Shown here: positions 1 to 8,633 of the stretch, piece after piece
How the letters are laid out: every line of letters starts with the position of its first letter
Position numbering within the stretch: the stretch's first letter is position 1
Assembly (NCBI RefSeq): GCF_900167415.1
Contig: NZ_FUWU01000017.1
Location: 15,992 to 57,409, forward strand
Reading direction: 5' to 3'
DNA length: 41,418 nucleotides
DNA from: Fibrobacter intestinalis
GTDB lineage: Bacteria; Fibrobacterota; Fibrobacteria; Fibrobacterales; Fibrobacteraceae
Made by a program: the position numbers and the translations under genes
The notes under the pieces: generated by a model
What the model was told of the DNA's origin: nothing
What the model saw: the letters and a program-made list of their open reading frames with translations, nothing else
The model's database searches: none

Positions 1-380
1 CTTTGCATCCCTGAAACTTGGAATCTCCGATTCCATAGTTGAAGTATCCCTGAAAGGGACAATTCGTCTAAGGGAACAAGTTCCCAAGACTCATGGGGCT
101 AACCGTTTTGCTTTTAAAAGCAGCAGGACCGCCGCTTCTACTGTGTTTAAGGCAAAATTCAATTTCCATGGGTAGGCAAGCATCGCCGTCTGCGAGAAAA
201 ATTCATTTTCTGAAAAAGAAATTTCCGTTTTGAAGAAGAGTTCAACCTGTAAAGAAACATTCCTCTTTGAAAAGAATGAAAGAAAAACTCCATTTGAAGA
301 TGAGTTCCCCTTGTGAAAAGAAGTTCCCAATTTGAAAAAAATGAAATGCAAGCGTCTAGTGGAGGATTGTATATAATTAT
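1..380 (+). repeat. Composite intergenic repeat module, copy 1
   Basis: Long non-coding stretch that shares ordered blocks with copies at 25366-25650 and, reversed, 19394-19098. Block A (about 1-97) matches 25441-25537 base for base with about eight differences and contains the small hairpins GGAATC-TCC-GATTCC, TCCCT-GAA-AGGGA and GGGAAC-AA-GTTCCC. Block B (about 103-168, from CGTTTTGCTTTT to CAATTTCC) is shared with the reversed copy only. Block C (about 170-197) ends in GTCTGCGAGAAAAATT. Block D (about 196-345) is a degenerate tandem array in which TTC recurs every 19-20 bases before a TTTGAAAAG-like core. Block E (359-378) is GTGGAGGATTGTATATAATT. The window edge may cut the left end. No coding potential is credible here. 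Function unknown; it could be a mobile regulatory element or a promoter carrier. Confidence 0.8.
359..378 (+). promoter_or_regulatory. Module end box with TATAAT, upstream of the antiporter
   Basis: The box GGAGGATTGTATATAATT holds a perfect TATAAT at 372-377. It is repeated almost exactly at 25624-25643, again just in front of a gene. No convincing -35 hexamer lies 16-18 bases upstream, so promoter activity is an inference. The antiporter start codon is 48 bases downstream. Confidence 0.4.
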
Positions 381-424
381 TTTTAAAGGCAGCCCAAACA
401 ACTTTTTTTTGTATTTATTGAGAA

Positions 425-1858
425 ATGATTTTCTTTCTGGCATTGTTGATTATCGCAAGCATTTTTTCAACGAAGATTTCGGATAAAATCGGCGTTCCTG
501 TTCTGCTCGTATTCTTGGCGGTAGGAATTATCGTCGGCAGCGATGTTCTAGGTCTCATCAAATTCAGCGACGCCCAAACCACCAAGCGGATTGCGGACAT
601 TCTGCTGATTTTCATTCTGTTTGACGGCGGTTTTCGAACCTCGCGGGACGATTTGCAGCTTGTCGCCAAGCCGGCGACCATTCTTGCCACATTCGGCGTG
701 CTGATTACGGCAGTCGTGCTGGGCATCGCGATTCATTTTATCATGGACTACGAGTTCATGACTTCGATGATGATCGGTTCCATCATTTCTTCTACGGACG
801 CTGCCGCCGTTCTTCTCATCACGCGCCAAAATCCGTTGAAACGGAAAATCGCCGCGACTCTCAATGTAGAAAGCGCGGCAAACGACCCGATGGCAATTCT
901 CCTCACCCTAACTTTTGTAGGGAGCCTCGCCGGACAAGGATCTACGCCAATCGGATTCATCACTTCTCTCCTTTGGCAATTTACCGGCGGCATTCTTACC
1001 GGGTATCTTGTCAGCAAATTCGCGCGCCTTCTTTTTGATAAGCTCAAGTCAGAAAACCGCGGCTACTATTACGTTCTTATCGTCGGCGTCATTCTGCTGG
1101 CCTATGGTTCTGCGGAAATCATTAAAGCTAACGGAATTATCGCTGTCTTTTTTATGGGCTACTGGCTCGGCAACTCGGATTTTGTTTCCAAACGCGGCGT
1201 CAGCAATTTTTTGGAAGGCGTTTCCACTTTCAGCAATATGACGCTTTTCCTGATGCTCGGGCTTTTGGCGTTCCCCCGCAGCTTTTCCCTGGTCTGGAAA
1301 GAAGGCCTGCTGATCGCCACCCTCATGATTTTTATCGCGCGTCCTATCGCCGTATTTCTTTCGACGATTCCTTTCCGCTTTACCATGAAAGAGCGCCTAT
1401 TCCTATGCTGGGGAGGCATCAAAGGCGCCGTTCCCATCGTGCTCGCCACATATCCCGCCGCCTACGGAATCGATTCCAACGAATCCGTATTCAACATCAT
1501 CTTCTTTGCGGTCATCCTTTCTTGCCTTTTGCAAGGAAGTTCCCTCGGGCATCTAGCCCGCCTATTCAAATTGACCATCCCCAAGCGTCCCCTTTCGCCA
1601 TTTTCCGTCGAGCTGCATTCCGTTCGCCGAGCAGACCTGGACATGTACGAATTTCAGGTTTTTTCCACCTCTTTCTGCCAAGGGAAATGCATTAAGGATT
1701 TGCATCTGGGCAATGAAGTCGTGATTACATCCATCACAAGGAACGCCAAGATTTTACCGCCTAAAGGCGGCGTACAGCTTCAGACGAACGATATTTTGTT
1801 CATCCTGGCTCCCATCGCCAAGTATCACGACCTGCTGAATTATCTCGAAAACGGTTGA
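425..1858 (+). CDS. K+/H+ or Na+/H+ antiporter, NhaP/CPA1 type, with C-terminal TrkA-C domain
   Basis: A 477-residue inner-membrane cation/proton antiporter. Residues 1 to about 385 form about 12-13 hydrophobic segments. The conserved CPA1 stretches ISSTDAAAVL (about residue 120) and ESAANDPMA (about 150) carry the acidic residues expected for ion exchange. Residues about 395-477 look like a TrkA-C (RCK-C) ligand-binding domain. This layout resembles NhaP2/CvrA, but the protein is about 100 residues shorter than the E. coli enzyme and lacks its third CorC/HlyC-like domain. The likely role is cytoplasmic K+/Na+ and pH control. The ATG at 425 is the first sensible start, although no strong Shine-Dalgarno precedes it. 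The gene stands alone, behind repeat copy 1 and before a shared terminator. Family assignment is firm; ion preference is not. Confidence 0.88.
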   Translation: MIFFLALLIIASIFSTKISDKIGVPVLLVFLAVGIIVGSDVLGLIKFSDAQTTKRIADILLIFILFDGGFRTSRDDLQLVAKPATILATFGVLITAVVLGIAIHFIMDYEFMTSMMIGSIISSTDAAAVLLITRQNPLKRKIAATLNVESAANDPMAILLTLTFVGSLAGQGSTPIGFITSLLWQFTGGILTGYLVSKFARLLFDKLKSENRGYYYVLIVGVILLAYGSAEIIKANGIIAVFFMGYWLGNSDFVSKRGVSNFLEGVSTFSNMTLFLMLGLLAFPRSFSLVWKEGLLIATLMIFIARPIAVFLSTIPFRFTMKERLFLCWGGIKGAVPIVLATYPAAYGIDSNESVFNIIFFAVILSCLLQGSSLGHLARLFKLTIPKRPLSPFSVELHSVRRADLDMYEFQVFSTSFCQGKCIKDLHLGNEVVITSITRNAKILPPKGGVQLQTNDILFILAPIAKYHDLLNYLENG

Positions 1859-1897
1859 TAGATTCATCTATTCACTTTTTGCCCACAAACACGAAAT

Positions 1898-1917
1898 GCC
1901 GCCTTAAGCAAGGCGGC
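1898..1917. terminator. Bidirectional hairpin between antiporter and rpmB
   Basis: A perfect 8-bp stem, GCCGCCTT-AAGC-AAGGCGGC, lies between two convergent genes. The T-tracts on either side are weak, so it probably serves both directions. Confidence 0.7.
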
Positions 1918-1942
1918 TTCCGAATTATCTCTCTGAAAAAGA

Positions 1943-2164
1943 TTAAAGGCCGAGATCTTTCACAACGGCATAAATGCCGCGTTTTTCGATCGTGCGCAAA
2001 CCCGCAGCGCTCACACGAAGAGTAACCCAGCGGTCTTCTTCAGGAATGTAAAAACGCTTAGAGAACAGGTTCGGAAGCTGACGAATCAACTTCTTGCGGT
2101 TCGAGTGAGAAACCATGTTGCCAACAAGGGCACCTTTTCCAGAAACTTCGCAAATACGGCTCAT
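1943..2164 (-). CDS. rpmB: 50S ribosomal protein L28
   Basis: A 73-residue basic ribosomal protein of the large subunit. It begins MSRICEVSGKG, continues with the L28 signature GNMVSHSNRKK, and later has WVTLRVSAAGLRTIEKRG. The frame is open further upstream, but the ATG at 2164 is preferred: GGAG lies 8 bases before it, and an earlier start would overlap ispH. It is the last gene of the minus-strand run, 53 bases after ispH, and is followed by the hairpin at 1898-1917. Confidence 0.95.
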   Translation of the reverse strand: MSRICEVSGKGALVGNMVSHSNRKKLIRQLPNLFSKRFYIPEEDRWVTLRVSAAGLRTIEKRGIYAVVKDLGL

Positions 2165-2217
2165 TGTATAACTCCGTGTTTTATTGGGCACAAGATTAGT
2201 TAATTTAAGCGATTTCG

Positions 2218-3150
2218 TCAAGATGCTAATTCATCCGGAAGCGGGAACTTGAGTTTTTCCTGCATGGTCACCCAATTTTCCACCTGAACTTCGGGCCATT
2301 TTGCGCGCACCCAGTGCACAACATCTTGCACCAGATCTTCCGGAGTGCTCGCTCCGCTGGCCAAACCGACGACATCGATTCCTTCAAACCAAGATTCTTC
2401 GATATTGTCCACGCAATCGATGAGATGCGAAGAAATGCCCTTTTCGACGCCAAGCTCCGCCAAGCGATTGGCATTGGACGAGTTGTTCGAACCGACGACC
2501 AGCAGCATCTGGACCTGCCCGCACAGCGAGCGAACCGCCCCTTGCCGATTGCCCGTCGCATAGCAAATGTCCCCGCGCGCAGGTCCCGCTATATCGGGAA
2601 AGCGATTCCGCAACGCTTCGACAATGTGTTGGGATTCCGCCACAGAAAGAGTCGTCTGCGTAATGTAGGCCAATTTGATTTCAGGCGAAAAAGAAAGTTT
2701 TTCCACATCATCCACATTCCGAATCAGCGTCATCGAATTAGCGGGAAGCTGCCCTAAATGCCCTTCCACTTCCGCATGGCCGGTATGGCCTATCAGAATG
2801 ACGTGGCGTCCCGCTTCGTGATGGCGTTTCGCGCTCATGTGCACTCTTTGAACCAGCGGACAGGTAGCATCTAAAACCCGCAGATGACGATTCCGAGCCT
2901 CTTGATACACGCTGTCCGGAACCCCGTGAGCCGAAAAGATGACCGTGGAATTTTCGGGCACCTCCGAAAGGGATTCCACAAAAATGGCTCCAGCATTGCG
3001 AAACCTTTGCACCACAAACTGATTGTGCACAATTTCGTGGCGGACGTAAATCGGCGATCCGAACTTTTCCAAAGCCCTCTCCACAATATGAAGCGCCCGG
3101 TCCACTCCTGCGCAGAAACCGCGAGGACTCGCCAGAATAATTTTTTTCAT
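2218..3150 (-). CDS. ispH: 4-hydroxy-3-methylbut-2-enyl diphosphate reductase
   Basis: The last enzyme of the MEP pathway. It is an iron-sulfur protein reducing HMBPP to IPP and DMAPP in the cytoplasm. The three cluster cysteines are visible: Cys13 in SPRGFCAGV, Cys97 in DATCPLV and Cys196 in DICYATGNRQ. The substrate-binding stretches GHTGHAEVEGH (121-131) and TQTT (about 165) are present, as is the SNNSSN loop (221-226). The length of 310 residues is normal. The start overlaps the waaA stop by four bases (ATGA), indicating translational coupling inside the envelope operon. Confidence 0.96.
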   Translation of the reverse strand: MKKIILASPRGFCAGVDRALHIVERALEKFGSPIYVRHEIVHNQFVVQRFRNAGAIFVESLSEVPENSTVIFSAHGVPDSVYQEARNRHLRVLDATCPLVQRVHMSAKRHHEAGRHVILIGHTGHAEVEGHLGQLPANSMTLIRNVDDVEKLSFSPEIKLAYITQTTLSVAESQHIVEALRNRFPDIAGPARGDICYATGNRQGAVRSLCGQVQMLLVVGSNNSSNANRLAELGVEKGISSHLIDCVDNIEESWFEGIDVVGLASGASTPEDLVQDVVHWVRAKWPEVQVENWVTMQEKLKFPLPDELAS

Positions 3151-4364
3151 GCTTTACCATCCAAGTCAGATTTTTGTTCTACAGATAAAACGGTGGAGCG
3201 CACAAATCCGAGAAACGCCTTATACGAAGAAAGAGCTTTTTCCCGTTCGTGCGATAGGAAACGGCAAACGGCATCTGGATTCGGAACGGTCCTAGACGCA
3301 TAGTCCAAAGGTCTGCGCAACCGTACGACGGCCCCTTCTCGTAAAAGTGCTTCCACCGATGCCTGCTGCCCCCGACAATACGGCCCGACATAAGTGGCGA
3401 CGCCGAGCTTCAACGGCTCCCAAAAATCATGGATTCCCAAACTTCTAGAGTACGATCCTCCGATAACAGCCGCTCTGGAGACCTTAAAAATTTCCGTCAG
3501 CTTGCCGTATTCCGTCACCAAAGAAACCGCACCCTTTTGCACCTCCGGCCATTCGACCGTGGGCATTTTTTTTTGACAGAGCGCGTCCCGAAATGCGGGC
3601 AACTCCTCTTCAAATCGCGGAGCCAAAACGACAGCTTCTTTTTTTTGCAGAGCCAAAAGCAACATTCGGCACAGCGGTTTTATTTCTTCTCGGTGAAAGG
3701 ATACAAACGCAGAATCCACGTCCGCTTGACGAGGCAAACGCATTTCTTCCGGGAACTTGGCCCAGCGAAGCAGTTTCCAGTCCCCGCCGACAATCGCTTT
3801 CGCCGAAAAAGAGTATTCGCTCGCTGCCATAAAACGGGCAAGATCCGCACCGGTTTGCATACTCGCAAAACCGATAGAGCCAAAATCGGAAGCGTCCACG
3901 CAATGAAAGAAACGCCCCGAAATCAAAGCGACTCGAGGCTCTTCAAAAGCTTTGCGCATCGCCGACAAATATCCCGGCCACAATTCATTTTCCGCAAGCA
4001 CGAGCATCATCGGCTGAACCGATTCCATAAAGCGGCGCATGACAGCCGGAGAGTCCAGCGGAGCCAAAGACGTTTCAAAGCCCAACTCCTCCACGGCGGG
4101 TTTTAAAAATTCCAGCACTTCCGTTTTTTGCGTCGTTATCAAAATTCGGGGAATTTCCGGAACGTCCCTTTTCAAAATCTGCGCCAAAGACAATAGCATT
4201 TTGCACTCGCCAAGGCTCGCTCCATGGAGCCAAAAACAAGGACCGGACGAAAAAGGGCCATACATCCGGCTGCGGATTTTATACCTCGATTCCACAGAAG
4301 AAACCCGACTTGCCACCCAGGCAATCGCACCTAAAGTACTTCGCAAGGCATTCAATCCGACCAT
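3147..4364 (-). CDS. waaA: 3-deoxy-D-manno-octulosonic acid (Kdo) transferase
   Basis: A membrane-associated GT30 glycosyltransferase that transfers Kdo from CMP-Kdo to lipid A precursors. The N-terminal motif FWLHGASLGE (residues 44-53) corresponds to the family's WxHxxSxGE with the catalytic Glu. AENELWPGYL corresponds to the ExELWPN motif, and the C-terminal domain has GGSYSRSLGIHDFWEPLKLG. The length of 405 residues is near the usual 420. It lies 12 bases after the methyltransferase-like gene and overlaps ispH by four bases. It shows that the organism makes Kdo-containing LPS or lipooligosaccharide. The number of Kdo residues added cannot be read from the sequence. Confidence 0.92.
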   Translation of the reverse strand: MVGLNALRSTLGAIAWVASRVSSVESRYKIRSRMYGPFSSGPCFWLHGASLGECKMLLSLAQILKRDVPEIPRILITTQKTEVLEFLKPAVEELGFETSLAPLDSPAVMRRFMESVQPMMLVLAENELWPGYLSAMRKAFEEPRVALISGRFFHCVDASDFGSIGFASMQTGADLARFMAASEYSFSAKAIVGGDWKLLRWAKFPEEMRLPRQADVDSAFVSFHREEIKPLCRMLLLALQKKEAVVLAPRFEEELPAFRDALCQKKMPTVEWPEVQKGAVSLVTEYGKLTEIFKVSRAAVIGGSYSRSLGIHDFWEPLKLGVATYVGPYCRGQQASVEALLREGAVVRLRRPLDYASRTVPNPDAVCRFLSHEREKALSSYKAFLGFVRSTVLSVEQKSDLDGKA

Positions 4365-4376
4365 CGCAAATCCTCT

Positions 4377-4961
4377 TTAGAACGGAAAAATATCCATTAC
4401 ATATTTCCGCGCCATCAGCAACAATGTATAAAACACCAGCCATATCCACGTCCACTTATCCGCTATAAAAGCACTTTTTACCGATTTCTTCGAAGCGTTT
4501 AAAACGCCGTCCAGTTCTACATTTTTGTTTCTACAGGGAAAGAACATCGCCGTCCGATTTGCCCAACGCCTGTAAGACTCCCCAAAACGCTTTTCTAAAA
4601 AAGCATTTTCCCGCAACGCCAAAAGAACAACAAACAAAGTAACGACTCCGGCAAAAGCAAAAGCGTTCCACTGCCACCCTAAATGAAACAGAATAAACGC
4701 ATAACAGACGCACAAATTGGAAACATACAGCGGGTGCCTTAAACGGGAATAAATTCCCCACGTCACCAAAGCCGGAGCCTCTACCCGATTTCCTCGCGAA
4801 TGTTCCCCCATGACTCGTCGCGCTTCTATTCGCAGAAGAACGCCAACGGCAGCCAGCCCCACCGCCGACAGCGGAATTTTTCCCGAATGCGGCGGAAACA
4901 GGAAAAGAACCAGCGCAAAAATTCCCAGCACAACGCCGCGAAATCGATACAGACATTTCAT
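4377..4961 (-). CDS. Isoprenylcysteine carboxyl methyltransferase-like membrane protein (ICMT/PEMT family)
   Basis: A polytopic membrane protein of 194 residues with the ICMT/PEMT core: a GIYSRLRHPLYVSN motif, then an E...FLEKRFGESYRRW segment. These bind S-adenosylmethionine and carry the catalytic Glu/Arg in this fold. A C-terminal hydrophobic segment (WLVFYTLLL) ends in a charged tail. The frame is open upstream to 5042, but the ATG at 4961 is chosen. It overlaps the ABC-gene stop as ATGA and has GAAAG about seven bases upstream; 4967 is the alternative. Bacterial homologues act on small molecules or lipids rather than prenylated proteins, so the substrate is unknown. Being between an ABC exporter and waaA suggests an envelope-lipid role (inference). 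Confidence 0.75.
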   Translation of the reverse strand: MKCLYRFRGVVLGIFALVLFLFPPHSGKIPLSAVGLAAVGVLLRIEARRVMGEHSRGNRVEAPALVTWGIYSRLRHPLYVSNLCVCYAFILFHLGWQWNAFAFAGVVTLFVVLLALRENAFLEKRFGESYRRWANRTAMFFPCRNKNVELDGVLNASKKSVKSAFIADKWTWIWLVFYTLLLMARKYVMDIFPF

Positions 4962-6517
4962 TTGCATTCTTTCAAATTCACAAGCGTAAAGCGACAGGCA
5001 AGTTTTTCCGAAAGCGATTCGTGCGAAACCAGAAACGTCCATTTCCCATATTTTTCTGCGGCAAGCAAAAAAGCGAGCAGAAGATTTTCTCTTTCTTTTT
5101 GCGCAACAAAAGCGAACGGTTCATCCAGCAATAAAATCCGAGACGGCGACGCCAACGCCCACAATAAGGCGACCTTTGCTTTTTCACCGCCGGAAAGCCC
5201 CTGTTTTTTCAGCAGATTTTCTCCGCCAATCAAAGAATAGAAATCCGCAAATTCCTTTTCGCCAAGACGTTCAGAAACCGCTTCGCCTATAAATTCCCGC
5301 GGTGGAAGTGCCAAATCCTGCGAAACCGAAAAGACGCCATGGAGCGCATATTTTTGGGGAAGAAAAATCCGCCCCGCACAAGGCTCTTCCAATCCCGAAA
5401 TCAATTTGAAAAACGTCGATTTGCCGCAGCCGTTCGCCCCGCGCAACAAAATCGGAGTTTCCGCATCCCATTGCCCATTCCATTTTTGAAAAACAAAATT
5501 TCCCTTTTCTTCTAGCGCATACGAGAAAGACACGTCCGAAAAAACGAGGGAATCCGCACAATGCACATTCGGGCATTTTTTTCGAGGAGCCGATTCCAAA
5601 TCCAAAAGCGTTTTTTGCGCACTCCGCGCTTGCCGCATTTGAGGCAAAATCCTTGCGCAATCTTTGACCGGCTTGTAACAAAGGAAAAGAGCGGAACAGT
5701 AAAGAACCAAGCTTTCCGCATCCAGATTCCCACGCAAAATCATCCACCCGCAAAATCCCAAAACCAGCACGACCGCCGAAACAGAAACCGCTTCCATGCC
5801 CTGCGAAAGAGCCACTTTTTTGCCGCCCACCAGAATGCCGGATTTTTGAACTTGGCGAATTTTTTGGGAAAGCGAAGCTCCTATTTTTTGGCGGTCTTCC
5901 GGAGAACTCCAGCGCCGAAACAGAATTTTGGCATTTTCCACATCCAAGCGGAGAGTTCCGCGTTTCGCCATTTCCTCTTCCACGGACGGCGCCATGGCAT
6001 GCAATTTTTTTTGAACAAAGGATACGACGGGCAAAACCACCAGCAAAACAAGAAAAGTCAGCCTCGGAGAAATCACAAAAAGCACAGGCAAAAAAACGAT
6101 CAGTTGCAGCACGGCTTGGACAGCCTGCATCAGCATTTCCACGCTGGACCCGATAATTCGGATGGAATCGTAAGCGACCATCAGATTTTCATCCGCATCC
6201 CGGCGATGAAAAAAACGGGGAGAAAGCGTCCGGAGGCGCCTGGCAAACCAAATCGAAAGCACAGCTTCCACATAGCGACTCGCCTTTTCCACAGAAATTC
6301 CCCGCCAATACGAAAACAGCCAGCGCAAAACAACAAGCGACAGGGCGGCAAGAAGCCATTCCCCCATTGGTACATCCACTTTTCCACCGACAATCCGCAT
6401 AAAAAGCCGAACGACAAACAAAAGGGCGGCATCCGCCAGGCTGGCGAGCAAAACAAGGGGAAAAAGCCGAAGAAGAACCTTTTGGGCCGTCTTTTTGAGC
6501 CAATGGGAAAGAATCAT
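4958..6517 (-). CDS. ABC exporter half-transporter (fused permease and ATPase)
   Basis: A 519-residue inner-membrane protein. Residues 1 to about 300 hold six hydrophobic segments of an ABC type-1 exporter permease. Residues about 325-519 hold the nucleotide-binding domain, with Walker A GANGCGKST (about 359-367), signature LSGGEKAKV (about 442) and Walker B ILLLDEP (about 460). A His appears in the switch position (LVSHES). At 519 residues it is shorter than MsbA (582) and resembles CydC/CydD-like half-transporters, which dimerise. It is the first gene of the minus-strand run, and its stop overlaps the next start. Context (waaA, methyltransferase) hints at lipid or glycolipid export, but the substrate is not determined. 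No strong Shine-Dalgarno precedes the ATG. Confidence 0.85.
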   Translation of the reverse strand: MILSHWLKKTAQKVLLRLFPLVLLASLADAALLFVVRLFMRIVGGKVDVPMGEWLLAALSLVVLRWLFSYWRGISVEKASRYVEAVLSIWFARRLRTLSPRFFHRRDADENLMVAYDSIRIIGSSVEMLMQAVQAVLQLIVFLPVLFVISPRLTFLVLLVVLPVVSFVQKKLHAMAPSVEEEMAKRGTLRLDVENAKILFRRWSSPEDRQKIGASLSQKIRQVQKSGILVGGKKVALSQGMEAVSVSAVVLVLGFCGWMILRGNLDAESLVLYCSALFLCYKPVKDCARILPQMRQARSAQKTLLDLESAPRKKCPNVHCADSLVFSDVSFSYALEEKGNFVFQKWNGQWDAETPILLRGANGCGKSTFFKLISGLEEPCAGRIFLPQKYALHGVFSVSQDLALPPREFIGEAVSERLGEKEFADFYSLIGGENLLKKQGLSGGEKAKVALLWALASPSRILLLDEPFAFVAQKERENLLLAFLLAAEKYGKWTFLVSHESLSEKLACRFTLVNLKECK

Positions 6518-6549
6518 GCCGGCAATTTAGAATTTTTGCATTTTACCCC

Positions 6550-6577
6550 TTGACAACTCCAAAAGCTTTCCTATATT
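6550..6577 (+). promoter_or_regulatory. Promoter of tRNA-Glu
   Basis: Consensus -35 TTGACA at 6550-6555 and TATATT at 6572-6577, spaced by 16 bases. The tRNA starts 18 bases further on. This is the clearest sigma-70-type promoter in the window and gives a template for others. Confidence 0.8.
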
Positions 6578-6595
6578 TGGCATCATCTAAACGAT

Positions 6596-6668
6596 GCCCC
6601 TATCGTCTAGAGGCCTAGGACATGGGATTTTCATTCCCAGAACATGGGTTCGAATCCCGTTGGGGGTA
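6596..6668 (+). tRNA. tRNA-Glu (anticodon UUC)
   Basis: A 73-base tRNA. The acceptor arm GCCCCTA pairs with the 3' strand at 6661-6667, including G-U pairs, with discriminator A at 6668. The D arm TCGTCTAGAGGCCTAGGA is the classic Glu/Gln form. The anticodon stem TGGGA/TCCCA encloses the loop TTTTCAT with anticodon TTC, and the T arm contains GGTTCGAATCC. CCA is not encoded. The isoacceptor call rests on the anticodon and D arm. Confidence 0.96.
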
Positions 6669-6672
6669 CTTC

Positions 6673-6710
6673 AATAGAGTCCGTCAAAAGATGGGCTCTA
6701 TTTGATTTTT
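6673..6710 (+). terminator. Terminator after tRNA-Glu
   Basis: Stem AATAGAG (6673-6679) pairs with CTCTATT (6696-6702), with extra C-G pairs inside, and is followed by TGATTTTT. It directly follows the tRNA. Confidence 0.65.
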
Positions 6711-6844
6711 AAAACGTCCCCATCCAACAGCCCGAATCTTCGGTGGCGTTGTTTTTTATACAACACAAAATCTCCTCGTTTATTTCCCGAATTTCCAAAC
6801 AAAAGTATTTCTAACCTAGTCCGATTCAACTTTCGGGGAATATC

Positions 6845-8524
6845 ATGAAAAAAATTTTCGCGTTTACCGCCTCCATCTTCTTCGCCGCGCATTCTCTTAC
6901 CGCACAGGAAATCGCCGATTGGGCGGGTTTCCGAAATGCCGTCGCCACATTTACATTTGACGACAATCTTGCCAACCAGCTTTCCATCGCCGTTCCCATC
7001 TTTGACAAATACGGTTACAAAGCGAGTTTTTACATCGTGAACAATTGGAATCCCAATTATGCAAAGTTTAAAGAACTCGTTTCCCAAGGTCACGAAGTCG
7101 GCAGCCATTCCGACAGCCATGCGCAAACCATGCCCAACAATGAAATCGCCAGTTCCAAAGCAACTATCGAAAGCAAAATCCCCAACCAGCAGTGCAACAC
7201 GATTACCTACCCGAACTGCAATGTTCCGGACGAGACCCTGCTTTCCCAGAATTACATCGGCGGTCGCATTTGCAGCGGACAAATCGATGGCAAAACGCCG
7301 CAAAACTACAACCGCATCAGTTCCATCATCTGCGGCAACACGGGCAATGTGAATTCCGCTCAAGCCTTCCAGCAAAAAATGCAAGAAGCGATAAACAAAA
7401 AAGGCTGGGTGACTTTTCTGATTCACGAAGTCGATGAGGGCAGCGGCTACTCCCCCACGGCATCTTCGGCGATAGACGGGGCTTTGAGTTGGGCAAAGGA
7501 GAACGATTCCAAAATCTGGGTGACGACCTTTCGCAATGCCATCATGTATTCCAAAGAGCGAGACGCTTCAAAAATCACTAAACTCAGCGGTGATGCGCAA
7601 AGCGAAACTTATTCCCTGACTCACAATCTTAGCACGTCCCTTTCCCCTTTCGACTACCCGCTATCCATTCGCCTTCAAAACACCAATAATTGGACGTCGG
7701 TGAAAGCGACCCAAAAAGGAAAAAGCGTCAATGCAAAAATCCAAGACGGCTACATTTATTTTGATGCCGTTCCAAATGGCGGAGACATCGTTCTTTCTAA
7801 CGGTTCCGGCGAAATCGCTCCGCCCTCTTCCAGTTCCATGATTTCCAGTTCTTCGGCCCAGCCCTTTGCGGGAAGCATTCTCATTCCGGGAACCGTCGAA
7901 GCGGAAAATTATGACATCAATGCTTTTTACGATGCCGATGGACAAAACGAATCCACGGGCTACCGGGAAGACGACGCAGGCATCGTTCCAACAGAAAACG
8001 GCTACGCCTTGGGCTATACAAACAGCGGGGACTATTTTGAATACTCGTTGAACGTGAAATCTTTGGGCACATATAACGTAACCATCCGCGGCGCAACCGG
8101 CAATTCCACCGCAGCAAGCGTCACTCTTTCCGTCGGAAGCGAAAAGCTTTCCATCCAAATTCCGACTTTAGGCAACTGGAATTCCTACGCCACCGTGGAC
8201 GCCGGCACCCTCGCACTGACTGCCGGAGAGCAGACCCTGCGTTTAAACATCGACAGCAGCTATGTAAACATCGACTGGATTCGCTTTGAATGCGCTTCCT
8301 GTGAAACGGACGGCATCGTTTCCTCATTTCAATGGAATTTTAACGCAGCCCCAATCCAGTGCCAGATTTTCGATATCCACGGACAATGGATAAAATCGGC
8401 GCACTTGCAAGCGGAAAATGTTGGTGATCTCTGGGAAAAGGTCAAGCCGAGTTTGCGGCCAGGAGCCTACATCATCCGATTGGGGAACGGCAAAACTTCA
8501 CGGCACATCTTGATGCGCAAATAA
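6845..8524 (+). CDS. Secreted polysaccharide deacetylase (CE4, NodB fold) with CBM6 and C-terminal sorting-like domain
   Basis: A 559-residue exported esterase/deacetylase. The signal peptide is MKKIFAFTASIFFAAHSLTA. The NodB domain (about 30-250) has motif 1 TFDD (37-40) and motif 2 HSDSH (88-92), which supply the catalytic Asp and metal-binding His residues. A Ser-rich linker (about 320-335) leads to a CBM6 (about 345-480, AENYD at its start and NIDWIRFE at its end). The last 65 residues read like a type IX secretion C-terminal domain (FDIHGQW, then GAYIIRLGNGK). A GGGGA sequence lies upstream of the ATG. The likely role is deacetylation of acetylated xylan or chitin-like polymers at the surface. 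The exact substrate is not readable. Export by the SprA pathway encoded nearby is an inference. Confidence 0.88.
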   Translation: MKKIFAFTASIFFAAHSLTAQEIADWAGFRNAVATFTFDDNLANQLSIAVPIFDKYGYKASFYIVNNWNPNYAKFKELVSQGHEVGSHSDSHAQTMPNNEIASSKATIESKIPNQQCNTITYPNCNVPDETLLSQNYIGGRICSGQIDGKTPQNYNRISSIICGNTGNVNSAQAFQQKMQEAINKKGWVTFLIHEVDEGSGYSPTASSAIDGALSWAKENDSKIWVTTFRNAIMYSKERDASKITKLSGDAQSETYSLTHNLSTSLSPFDYPLSIRLQNTNNWTSVKATQKGKSVNAKIQDGYIYFDAVPNGGDIVLSNGSGEIAPPSSSSMISSSSAQPFAGSILIPGTVEAENYDINAFYDADGQNESTGYREDDAGIVPTENGYALGYTNSGDYFEYSLNVKSLGTYNVTIRGATGNSTAASVTLSVGSEKLSIQIPTLGNWNSYATVDAGTLALTAGEQTLRLNIDSSYVNIDWIRFECASCETDGIVSSFQWNFNAAPIQCQIFDIHGQWIKSAHLQAENVGDLWEKVKPSLRPGAYIIRLGNGKTSRHILMRK

Positions 8525-8542
8525 AAAATCGCTTTCGATTGG

Positions 8543-8570
8543 AGTCGGCATTTAGGATGCCGACTTTTCC
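8543..8570 (+). terminator. Terminator after the CE4/CBM6 gene
   Basis: A perfect 9-bp stem, AGTCGGCAT-TTAGG-ATGCCGACT, is followed by TTTCCTTTC. It separates the esterase from the convergent transporter gene. Confidence 0.85.
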
Positions 8571-8633
8571 TTTCAGCCTTCATTCCGTCTTGCGCCATTT
8601 TTCTTCACCCAACCAATTTTTTGCAATCACAGA

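Noticed and set aside
196-345. Possible CRISPR array because of repeated TTC...GAAAAG units
   Set aside because: The units are degenerate, 19-20 bases long and adjacent without unique spacers, and no cas genes are near. It is a tandem repeat within a larger module.
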